This document shows, one piece after another, positions 1 through 5,492 of a stretch of DNA of 7,602 nucleotides (the stretch's first letter is position 1; each line of letters starts with the position of its first letter). This DNA is from Burkholderiales bacterium UBA1834 (GTDB lineage Bacteria; Pseudomonadota; Gammaproteobacteria; Burkholderiales; Burkholderiaceae_C). The DNA lies in contig DDJC01000019.1 in the NCBI GenBank assembly GCA_002339015.1, positions 28,529-36,130 of the forward strand, written 5' to 3'. The notes under the pieces are model-generated. The model did no database searches and was not told the DNA's origin. It saw only the letters and a program-made list of their open reading frames with translations. A program made the position numbers and the translations under genes.

Positions 1-1
1 C

Positions 2-451
2 CAGTCCGAGGCCATCGGCCGCAACATCTTCGAGATGGCGCGCCTGGAGGTGCCCATCATCACTACCATCATCGGTGAAGGTGGCTCCGGCGGTGCGCTG
101 GCCATCAGCGTGGCCGACCAGGTGCTGATGCTGCAGTACTCGGTGTACTCGGTGATCTCGCCCGAAGGCTGCGCCTCCATCCTCTGGAAGACGGCCGATA
201 AGGCCCCCGACGCGGCCGAAGCCCTGGGCATCACCGCGCACCGACTTAAAGCACTGGGTCTGGTCGACAAGATCATCTCCGAGCCGGTGGGCGGTGCGCA
301 CCGCGACCACAAGCAGGCCTGTGCCAACCTCAAGCGCGCGCTGAACGACGCGGTGCGCCAGGTCAGCGACCTGAAGGTCAAGGACCTGCTGCAACAGCGC
401 TACGAGCGCCTGCAGGCCTATGGCCGCTACAACGACACCACCGAGCATTGA
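2..451 (+). CDS. accA: Acetyl-CoA carboxylase carboxyltransferase subunit alpha, 3' part
   Basis: Partial gene: the 5' end lies outside the window and the visible part encodes the C-terminal 149 residues, a little under half of a usual AccA of about 320 residues. AccA with AccD forms the cytoplasmic carboxyltransferase that moves the carboxyl group from carboxybiotin to acetyl-CoA, giving malonyl-CoA for fatty-acid synthesis. The sequence shows the family core: the glycine-rich GEGGSGGALAI stretch, followed by SVYSVISPEGCASILWK and a conserved region on alpha-helical ground ending in a charged tail (QQRYERLQAYG). The frame is open from base 2 to a TGA at 449-451, and the first visible ATG at 35 is internal, not the start. 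tilS begins inside its last codons, so the two are probably co-transcribed and translationally coupled. Identification is by recognition of the conserved family sequence. Confidence 0.97.
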   Translation, partial: QSEAIGRNIFEMARLEVPIITTIIGEGGSGGALAISVADQVLMLQYSVYSVISPEGCASILWKTADKAPDAAEALGITAHRLKALGLVDKIISEPVGGAHRDHKQACANLKRALNDAVRQVSDLKVKDLLQQRYERLQAYGRYNDTTEH

Positions 452-1868
452 GCTTGAAGCCAGGGCGGCCATCGCGGCCGCCGCTGGACGTCGCGTGGCC
501 GTGGCCTGCAGCGGCGGGCGTGACTCCATGGCCCTGCTGCATGCCACTGTGCGCCTGGCGGCGCACGAGGGTGCAGAGGTGGTCGCCCTGCATGTCCACC
601 ATGGCCTGAGCGTCCGGGCCGATGCCTGGTTGAGCCTTGTGCAGGCGCAGTGCGAGTGCTGGGCAGCCGCGGGGCTGCCAGTTCGGCTGCTCTGGCGCTG
701 CCTGGCCCTGGTCCCTCACGCGGGCGACAGCGTGGAAGCCGTGGCCCGGGAGGGGCGTTACCAGGCGCTGGCCGACATGGCACGGGAGGCCGGCTGTGGC
801 ACTGTGCTGCTGGCGCATCACCGGCGTGATCAGGCCGAGACTTTCCTGTTGCAGGCCTTGCGCGGTGCCGGCGTGGCGGGCCTGGCCGCCATGGCCCGCA
901 CCAGCGACCGCCATGGACTGATCTGGCTGCGCCCCTGGTTGAACCGGCCGCGTGAGCAGATCGAGGACTATGTGGCGCAGTACGACGTGCCCTACGTGGA
1001 CGATGACAGCAACAGCGATGGGCGCTTCGCGCGCAACAGGCTGAGGCTGAATGTCTGGCCGGCCTTGCAGCAGGCTTTCGGCGATGCGGAACAGGTGCTG
1101 GCGCAGGCGGCTGCTCATCAGGCTGATCTGCTGGCCTGCCTGAACGACTGGCTCGCCGAGCGGCTGCCTTCCATGACACGTGTGATCGACGGGGCGGATG
1201 GCCTGGCGCGGCAGAGTCTCGTCGTCTCACACTGGTCCACGTGGGCGGATGGGCCTCGGCGAGAACTGCTACGGGCCTGGTTCAGGCAGGCGACGGGGCG
1301 CGCCATGCCGGCGTCCTGGGTACGGCGCCTGCACCGGGAGGTGCTTGACGGGGCTTCGAGGCGATGGCCATTGGCGTTGCCTGCGCAGGGCCACCTGGGG
1401 CGATTGGATGGCGAACTGGTGCTGTACCGGGGGCTGCTCACCTGGCGTCATCGGACCGACGTCGAGCGTGATCTGGGCGCCCCATCTCATGCGGGTCTTG
1501 CGCCACTGCGCTTGCGTATCGATCAACCGGGCCGTGTTGCATTGCCGGCTGGCTGGGGCGAGTTGATGGTTCAGCCCGCGGCGTGTGAAGGCGTTCCCCT
1601 GGCCTGGCTTGCCGATTGCGAGCTGGCGCTTCGTCAGGGCGGTGAGCGCTTCCAGTTGGCGCCGGGCCGGCCGGCCCGCTCGCTCAAGAAGCAGTATCAG
1701 ATGCTGGGGGTGCCGGCCTGGGCTCGAGAGGGCCCGTTGGTGTGGGTGCGCGGCCAACTGGTGTTCGTGCCCGGCCTGGGCGTGGATGCCCGTGCCTGGG
1801 CCGAGCCTGGCCAGGCACAGGTACAGCTCAGCTGGAAGCCGTCTGCAGCGGGTTTGACGCCAGACTGA
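420..1868 (+). CDS. tilS: tRNA(Ile)-lysidine synthetase TilS
   Basis: Encodes 482 residues. TilS uses ATP to attach lysine to the wobble cytidine (C34) of the tRNA-Ile with anticodon CAU, making lysidine so that the tRNA reads AUA and is charged with isoleucine; it is essential in most bacteria. Seen in the protein: the N-type ATP pyrophosphatase P-loop SGGRDS at residues 31-36, HVHHGL soon after, the LAHHRRDQAET segment (His133, His134, Asp137), and the DDDSNSDGRFARNRLR segment typical of the catalytic domain. The last ~70 residues carry the TilS C-terminal domain pattern (GGERFQL, RSLKKQYQMLGVPAWAR, PGLGVDARAW). It is somewhat longer than the E. coli enzyme (about 430). The ATG at 420 is chosen because no other in-frame start precedes the P-loop; it overlaps accA by 32 nt and has no clear Shine-Dalgarno site, which fits translation coupled to accA. 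Confidence 0.96.
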   Translation: MAATTTPPSIELEARAAIAAAAGRRVAVACSGGRDSMALLHATVRLAAHEGAEVVALHVHHGLSVRADAWLSLVQAQCECWAAAGLPVRLLWRCLALVPHAGDSVEAVAREGRYQALADMAREAGCGTVLLAHHRRDQAETFLLQALRGAGVAGLAAMARTSDRHGLIWLRPWLNRPREQIEDYVAQYDVPYVDDDSNSDGRFARNRLRLNVWPALQQAFGDAEQVLAQAAAHQADLLACLNDWLAERLPSMTRVIDGADGLARQSLVVSHWSTWADGPRRELLRAWFRQATGRAMPASWVRRLHREVLDGASRRWPLALPAQGHLGRLDGELVLYRGLLTWRHRTDVERDLGAPSHAGLAPLRLRIDQPGRVALPAGWGELMVQPAACEGVPLAWLADCELALRQGGERFQLAPGRPARSLKKQYQMLGVPAWAREGPLVWVRGQLVFVPGLGVDARAWAEPGQAQVQLSWKPSAAGLTPD

Positions 1869-1886
1869 GGGCTCCTTGCTGAGCCC
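1869..1886 (+). terminator. Hairpin directly after the tilS stop codon (weak terminator candidate)
   Basis: A perfect 6-bp inverted repeat (GGGCTC, 1869-1874, and GAGCCC, 1881-1886) with a 6-nt loop starts at the base after the tilS stop. It lacks the run of T that an intrinsic terminator normally needs (CC CAT CTG follows), so it could be a weak or Rho-assisted end, an mRNA-stabilising hairpin, or chance. Seen directly; function is inferred. Confidence 0.3.
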
Positions 1887-1911
1887 CCATCTGCGCACAC
1901 GGGTATCCCAT

Positions 1912-1940
1912 CTGCCGAAACCGCCGTTGCCGGTTAAAAT
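1912..1940 (+). promoter_or_regulatory. Putative sigma-70 promoter for lysC
   Basis: A TAAAAT -10-like hexamer at 1935-1940 lies 17 bp after CTGCCG (1912-1917), which matches the -35 consensus at three of six positions. It sits in the 136-bp tilS-lysC gap, 64 bp before the lysC ATG, in the only AT-richer patch there. The -10 is good and the -35 is poor, so this is a moderate prediction. Confidence 0.4.
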
Positions 1941-2004
1941 CTAAGGTTTGGCCGTGCAGGCATTGCGCGGCCGGCAGGATTTCCAACATAGCAACGTCTC
2001 TGAC

Positions 2005-3261
2005 ATGGCACTGATTGTTCACAAATACGGCGGCACGTCGATGGGCTCGACCGAGCGCATCCGCAACGTGGCCAAGCGCGTGGCCAAGTGGGTGCGGGCT
2101 GGTCATCAAATCGTGGTCGTGCCATCGGCCATGAGCGGTGAAACCAACCGCCTGCTGGGTTTGGCCAAGGAGCTTTCCGGCAACCCCAGCCCGCGCGAAC
2201 TCGACGCCATCGCCGCCACGGGCGAGCAGGTCTCGTCCGGGCTGCTGGCCATCGCGCTCCAGGCCGAGGGCCTGGAAGCGGTAAGCTACGCCGGCTGGCA
2301 GGTGCCCGTCAAGACGGATTCGTCCTTCACCAAGGCCCGCATCGAGAGCATCGATGACGCCCGCGTGCGTGCCGACCTGTCCGCCGGCAAGGTGGTCGTG
2401 ATCACGGGCTTCCAGGGCGTGGACCCGAACGGCCACGTCACCACGCTGGGCCGTGGCGGCTCCGACACCTCGGCTGTGGCCATCGCGGCCGCGATGAAGG
2501 CCGACGAGTGCCTGATCTACACCGACGTCGACGGTGTCTACACCACCGACCCACGCGTGGTGCCCGAAGCCCGCCGCCTGAACGCCATCAGCTTCGAGGA
2601 GATGCTGGAGATGGCGTCGCTGGGCTCGAAGGTGCTGCAGATCCGCTCGGTGGAGTTCGCCGGGAAATACCGTGTGCCCACCCGCGTACTGTCGAGCTTC
2701 ACCCCCTGGGACATCGACCTGGAAACAGAAGCCAAGTCGGGCACCCTGATCAGTTTTGAGGAAGACGAAAACATGGAACAAGCCGTTGTTTCCGGCATCG
2801 CGTTCAACCGCGACGAAGCCAAGATCACCGTGGTCGGCGTGCCCGACACCCCCGGCATCGCCTACCAGATCCTGGGCAAGGTCGCCGAGGCCAACATCGA
2901 TGTGGACGTGATCATCCAGAACGTCTCGCACGACGGCAAGACGGACTTCTCGTTCACCGTGCACCGCAACGATTACCAGCGCACGCTGGACCTGCTGAAC
3001 AAGAGCGTGCAGCCCACGCTGGGCGCCAAGGAGATCGTGGGCGATCCCAAGATCTGCAAGGTCAGCATCGTGGGCATCGGCATGCGCAGCCACGCCGGCA
3101 TCGCCAGCACCATGTTCAAGACGCTGTCGGACGAGAGCATCAATATCCAGATGATCACGACGAGCGAGATCAAGACCTCGGTGGTGATCGACGAGAAGTA
3201 CATGGAACTGGCCGTGCGCGCGCTGCACAAGGCCTTCGGCCTGGACGAGCCCAAGGCCTGA
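2005..3261 (+). CDS. lysC: Aspartokinase (aspartate kinase), lysine/threonine-type with two ACT domains
   Basis: Encodes 418 residues. Aspartokinase phosphorylates L-aspartate with ATP to 4-phospho-L-aspartate, the first step toward lysine, diaminopimelate, threonine, methionine and isoleucine. Seen: the N-terminal KYGGTS motif (residues 7-12), the VVVPSAMSGETN segment, TDVDGVYTTDPR (173-184) of the amino-acid kinase fold, then two ACT domains (about 273-340 and 352-418). QNVSHDGKTDFSFTV matches the effector-binding loop of feedback-controlled monofunctional aspartokinases, so inhibition by lysine and/or threonine is likely (family knowledge). The ATG at 2005 is chosen over an upstream TTG at 1948 because MALIVHKYGG is the usual N-terminus and the length then fits the family. 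The Shine-Dalgarno region is weak. It has its own likely promoter and terminator. An internal start (see 2758-2775) may give a second product. Confidence 0.97.
   Translation: MALIVHKYGGTSMGSTERIRNVAKRVAKWVRAGHQIVVVPSAMSGETNRLLGLAKELSGNPSPRELDAIAATGEQVSSGLLAIALQAEGLEAVSYAGWQVPVKTDSSFTKARIESIDDARVRADLSAGKVVVITGFQGVDPNGHVTTLGRGGSDTSAVAIAAAMKADECLIYTDVDGVYTTDPRVVPEARRLNAISFEEMLEMASLGSKVLQIRSVEFAGKYRVPTRVLSSFTPWDIDLETEAKSGTLISFEEDENMEQAVVSGIAFNRDEAKITVVGVPDTPGIAYQILGKVAEANIDVDVIIQNVSHDGKTDFSFTVHRNDYQRTLDLLNKSVQPTLGAKEIVGDPKICKVSIVGIGMRSHAGIASTMFKTLSDESINIQMITTSEIKTSVVIDEKYMELAVRALHKAFGLDEPKA
2758..2775 (+). promoter_or_regulatory. Internal Shine-Dalgarno and ATG within lysC (possible beta-subunit start)
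   Basis: GAGGAAG at 2758-2764 stands 8 nt before an in-frame ATG at 2773, which is codon 257 of lysC. Translation from here would give 162 residues comprising just the two ACT domains. In alpha2beta2 aspartokinases such as those of Corynebacterium glutamicum and Bacillus subtilis the beta subunit is made from exactly such an internal start at this place. The internal site is visibly stronger than the one before the full-length start. Use in this organism is inferred. Confidence 0.55.
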
Positions 3262-3269
3262 TGATTTGA

Positions 3270-3291
3270 AGCGCTCTTCGAGCGTTGTTTT
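3270..3291 (+). terminator. Probable intrinsic terminator after lysC
   Basis: Beginning 9 nt after the lysC stop, a stem AGCGCTC / GAGCGTT (3270-3276 with 3280-3286; five GC-rich or AT Watson-Crick pairs at the tip, one G-T wobble, one A-T) closes a TTC loop and is followed by GTTTT up to 3291. Stem plus T-run is the usual Rho-independent form. It would separate lysC from the tRNA gene downstream. Confidence 0.5.
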
Positions 3292-3326
3292 GAGCGCAGC
3301 GGCCCGGCCTGGGTTGATTTCTCAGC

Positions 3327-3332
3327 TAGAAT
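3327..3332 (+). promoter_or_regulatory. Putative -10 element of the tRNA-Ser promoter
   Basis: TAGAAT at 3327-3332 matches the sigma-70 -10 consensus at four to five positions and lies 13 bp before the first base of the mature tRNA, a normal distance for a tRNA leader. No convincing -35 hexamer is found 16-18 bp upstream (the sequence there is GC-only), so only the -10 is called. Confidence 0.35.
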
Positions 3333-3345
3333 GCCTGCTGTTGCT

Positions 3346-3438
3346 GGAGTCGTGACCGAGAGGCCGAAGGTGCTCCCCTGCTAAGGGAGTATGTGGGCAA
3401 AACCTGCATCGAGGGTTCGAATCCCTCCGACTCCGCCA
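3346..3438 (+). tRNA. tRNA-Ser, anticodon GCU
   Basis: 93-nt type II tRNA with an encoded CCA end. Acceptor stem GGAGTCG (3346-3352) pairs with CGACTCC (3428-3434); discriminator G at 3435 as expected for serine; CCA 3436-3438. Anticodon stem CTCCC/GGGAG (3373-3377, 3385-3389) closes the loop CTGCTAA with anticodon GCT at 3380-3382, which reads AGC and AGU. T arm GAGGG-TTCGAAT-CCCTC (3411-3427). The long variable arm (about 3390-3410) can form a short stem with two wobble pairs; a long variable arm is the mark of serine tRNAs. The gene is followed by a strong terminator and appears to be a single-gene unit. Confidence 0.97.
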
Positions 3439-3444
3439 AAACAT

Positions 3445-3474
3445 AAAGCCACCCCTCGGGGTGGCTTTTCTTTT
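3445..3474. terminator. Strong, probably bidirectional intrinsic terminator
   Basis: A 10-bp perfect stem, AAAGCCACCC (3445-3454) with GGGTGGCTTT (3459-3468), closes a CTCG loop. On the + strand it runs into TTTTCTTTT (3466-3474) and ends the tRNA-Ser transcript. Read on the minus strand the stem is followed by TTTATGTTTT, so it can also end the convergent AraC-family gene whose stop lies 14 nt away. Confidence 0.88.
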
Positions 3475-3488
3475 GGCTGCATCGCGAC

Positions 3489-4592
3489 TCAATGGCAGGC
3501 GGTGGCTGAGATGGGGCGACTGCCACCGGCCTGGTCCCGCCGCCAATGCTGGGGCGAGACACCCGCCCAGCGGCGAAAAGCCCTCGAGAACGCGCTTTGC
3601 TCGGAGTAGCCGAGCAGCGCGCCCACTTCTGCCAGCGTGAGGCGGTCATCGCGCAGGTGCATCTCGGCCAGTTGCCGCAGGACGCTTTCACGCAGGTCGC
3701 GAAAGTTCAGCCCTTGCGCAGCCAGCCGACGGTAGAACACGCGGGGCGACAGGCGCAGCTCGTGCGCCACGTGTGGCAACTCGGGCATGCCTTGAGGCGC
3801 CATGCGCGCAATCACGCGCCGGGTCATCTCGGCCAGATCGCCATCCTCGGGCAACTGCGCCAGAGCGGCGTCGACCTGGCGCTCCATCAGCCGCAGCAGG
3901 GTTGGGTCAGTCTGCCGCAGGGGGGCGGCCAGGCTGGCCAGCGGCAGCACCAGGCGCGTCACCGATTGGCCGAAGCGCACCTTGCAGCCGAAGTAGCGGT
4001 CATAGGGGCGGGTGTCGCGGGGGGGCGGGTTGATGAAATCCAGCGCCATGACGGGCAGGCGCTCGCCGCACAGCTCGCGCCCGATCTGCACGATGCCGGT
4101 GATGCCGGATTCGTCGTACAGCGCGCCAGTGCGGCCATGCGCCGCGCCCCATCGCAACTCCAGTTGATCGCCCACCACATGCGGGTCGATCGGGTTGATG
4201 TCATTGACCAGCCGGTGATAACGCTGGATGCGGGCCAACGCGGCCCCCAGGTTCTCGCACGCGAGCAGCACATAGCCGAGTGCACCCAGGTGCGCCGGGC
4301 GGATGCCCTGGCCGAGGTGCAGTCCCAGCAGGGGATCCGACAATTGCTCTGCTGCGGCCTGCAGCAGTTGGCAGTAGTCTTCGGCGGGCCAGCGATCAAA
4401 GTGGTCCTCCGATGATTGCGCCAGACGTGAGGCCAGGACGGGGCCCAGCACCTGCTCAGGCGCCAGCCCCTGCCGATGAAGATACCGGCCCAGCACGCGA
4501 ACCAGGGTCATCGGCACCATGCCCGGCACCCTGTCACGTTCGCGCAGGCGTGCGAAGGCGCGGTCGAGCGGGGCAGGGGAGGCGGAAGACAT
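3489..4592 (-). CDS. AraC-family transcriptional regulator (arabinose-binding-like N-terminal domain)
   Basis: From the ATG at 4592 it encodes 367 residues. The N-terminal two thirds (roughly residues 30-230) resemble the ligand-sensing domain found in OruR/ArgR-type AraC regulators (QVLGPVLASRLA, PLLGLHLG, LGALGYVLLACENLGAAL). The last ~100 residues are the AraC DNA-binding domain with two helix-turn-helix motifs; the second is evident in GYSEQSAFSRAFRRWAG at about 328-344. It likely binds a small effector and DNA in the cytoplasm and controls the divergent SDR-MBL genes; the effector is unknown. The start is uncertain: TTG 4628, ATG 4613, ATG 4592 and ATG 4520 are in frame, none with a good Shine-Dalgarno site. 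4592 is preferred because GC-rich third positions begin there and the more upstream starts would place the whole putative operator inside the gene. It ends against the shared terminator at 3445-3474. Confidence 0.9.
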   Translation of the reverse strand: MSSASPAPLDRAFARLRERDRVPGMVPMTLVRVLGRYLHRQGLAPEQVLGPVLASRLAQSSEDHFDRWPAEDYCQLLQAAAEQLSDPLLGLHLGQGIRPAHLGALGYVLLACENLGAALARIQRYHRLVNDINPIDPHVVGDQLELRWGAAHGRTGALYDESGITGIVQIGRELCGERLPVMALDFINPPPRDTRPYDRYFGCKVRFGQSVTRLVLPLASLAAPLRQTDPTLLRLMERQVDAALAQLPEDGDLAEMTRRVIARMAPQGMPELPHVAHELRLSPRVFYRRLAAQGLNFRDLRESVLRQLAEMHLRDDRLTLAEVGALLGYSEQSAFSRAFRRWAGVSPQHWRRDQAGGSRPISATACH

Positions 4593-4628
4593 GGATGAAA
4601 TTGTCAAATCCATGGATGTGCCGGTCAA
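4590..4628. promoter_or_regulatory. Tandem 21-bp-spaced direct repeat, candidate AraC-type operator
   Basis: The two-part motif CATGGATG-N5-GTCAA occurs at 4590-4607 and again at 4611-4628, offset by exactly 21 bp: 13 of 18 positions are identical and all matches fall in the two blocks. Tandem half-sites about 21 bp apart are the classical binding layout of AraC-family dimers (as in araI1-araI2). It lies between the AraC-type gene and the divergent SDR gene, 55 bp before the SDR ATG. The downstream copy ends where a -35 element would be if TAAGCT at 4651-4656 is the -10, which suits an activator touching RNA polymerase. The second copy also contains the palindrome ATCCATGGAT (4608-4617). Confidence 0.6.
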
Positions 4629-4650
4629 GACGGGGTGAACCCGGGCGCCC

Positions 4651-4656
4651 TAAGCT
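4651..4656 (+). promoter_or_regulatory. Weak candidate -10 for the SDR-MBL operon
   Basis: TAAGCT matches the -10 consensus at three positions only and has no recognisable -35 hexamer (4628-4633 is AGACGG). A promoter lacking a -35 but carrying an adjacent activator site is typical of AraC-dependent genes. The call depends on the position relative to the repeat rather than on sequence match. Confidence 0.25.
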
Positions 4657-4682
4657 GCGCCCGACCTCACCACTGTGCAACC

Positions 4683-5481
4683 ATGGCCTTGAACACCTTA
4701 TCCCGCAGCATCTTCATCACGGGGGCGGCCGCCGGCATCGGCAAGGCCGTTGCGCAGTGCTTTGCTTCGGCAGGCTGGTTCGTCGGACATCTCCGATGTG
4801 GACGAGGCGGCGCTTCATGATCTCGCGCAGACGCTGGGCCCTTCGCGCTGCCATGTGGTGCGTCTGGATGTGTCCAATGCGCAGGACTGGAGCGCCCCGC
4901 TGGAAGATTTCTGGCAGGCCGCGGGCCAGCGGCTGGACGTGCTGTTCAACAACGCGGGCATCGCCATCACCGACGCGTTCGAGGAGGTGCCGGCCGCCCG
5001 CCACCACCGTGTCATCGACATCAACATCAAGGGCGTGCTCAACGGCTGTCACGCCGCCTTGCCCTGGCTGAAGCAGACACGCGGTGCCCGTGTGATCAAC
5101 ATGTGCTCGGCGTCGGCCCTTTACGGACAGCCCATGCTGGCGACCTACTCGGCCACGAAGGCGGCGGTGCGCAGCCTCACGGAGTCGCTGGACATCGAGT
5201 GGCAACGCCATGGCATCCGTGTCGTCGACGTGCTTCCCCTGTTCGTGAACACCGCCATGGTGACCAACGAGGTCAGCAAGATGAAAACGGTGCAGGCGCT
5301 GGGCGTGCGCTTGAGCGCCGATGACGTGGCCCGGACTGTCTGGCGCCTGGCCCAGCGGGCACCGGACCGCCTGCCCGTGCACTCCACCGTGGGCTGGCAG
5401 ACGCGCCTGTTCTACCAACTGGGCAAGTGGTCGCCCGACGCGCTCAATCGCATTGTCACGGCCCGCATGGCCGGCTATTGA
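4683..5481 (+). pseudogene. Short-chain dehydrogenase/reductase (SDR), frameshifted near its N-terminus
   Basis: Classical SDR of about 265 residues if the frame is restored; such enzymes oxidise or reduce alcohols/ketones with NAD(P)(H) in the cytoplasm. The ATG at 4683 opens with the cofactor-binding TGAAAGIG motif and continues to AGWFVG, then this frame runs to a TGA at 4818-4820. The rest of the protein continues one base out of phase from about 4789 (DVDEAALHDL onward) with NNAG at 4948-4959, the catalytic Ser codon at 5107, Tyr at 5146 and Lys at 5158 (YSATK; Ser exactly 13 residues before Tyr). One surplus base between 4786 and 4794 explains it: dropping A4787 gives VG-ISDVDE, a normal second strand. 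No other damage is seen, so a recent mutation or a sequencing error is likely. A TTG at 4750 could start the second frame but would lack the cofactor motif. The start has no clear Shine-Dalgarno site. Substrate unknown. Confidence 0.85.
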
Positions 5482-5492
5482 AGGACCTCTCC

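Noticed and set aside
378..1230. Two overlapping minus-strand open frames opposite tilS
   Set aside because: Compositionally biased (Arg/Pro/Ala/Gln) shadows of the GC-rich tilS gene with no family resemblance.
1948..2004. Upstream TTG start that would extend LysC by 19 residues
   Set aside because: The added residues do not resemble an aspartokinase N-terminus, the TTG is 8 bp from the putative -10, and the ATG at 2005 gives the standard N-terminus.
1828..3228. Long minus-strand open frame (466 codons) antisense to lysC
   Set aside because: Its frame is the mirror of a high-GC coding strand; the protein is rich in His, Asp, Gly and Arg without any recognisable domain, while lysC on the other strand is certain.
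3322..3691. Minus-strand open frames across the tRNA-Ser gene (proteins with SRRDSNPR- and AESEGFEPS-like segments)
   Set aside because: These are the well-known false proteins made by translating the antisense of a serine tRNA; the tRNA fold is complete.
3546..4415. Plus-strand open frame of 289 codons opposite the AraC-type regulator
   Set aside because: Gln/His/Ala-rich mirror frame without a domain; the AraC DNA-binding domain on the minus strand is clear.
4785..4800. Programmed +1 ribosomal frameshift in the SDR
   Set aside because: No slippery codon pair, stop-codon context or internal SD-like stimulator is seen at the switch; mutation or sequencing error is simpler.
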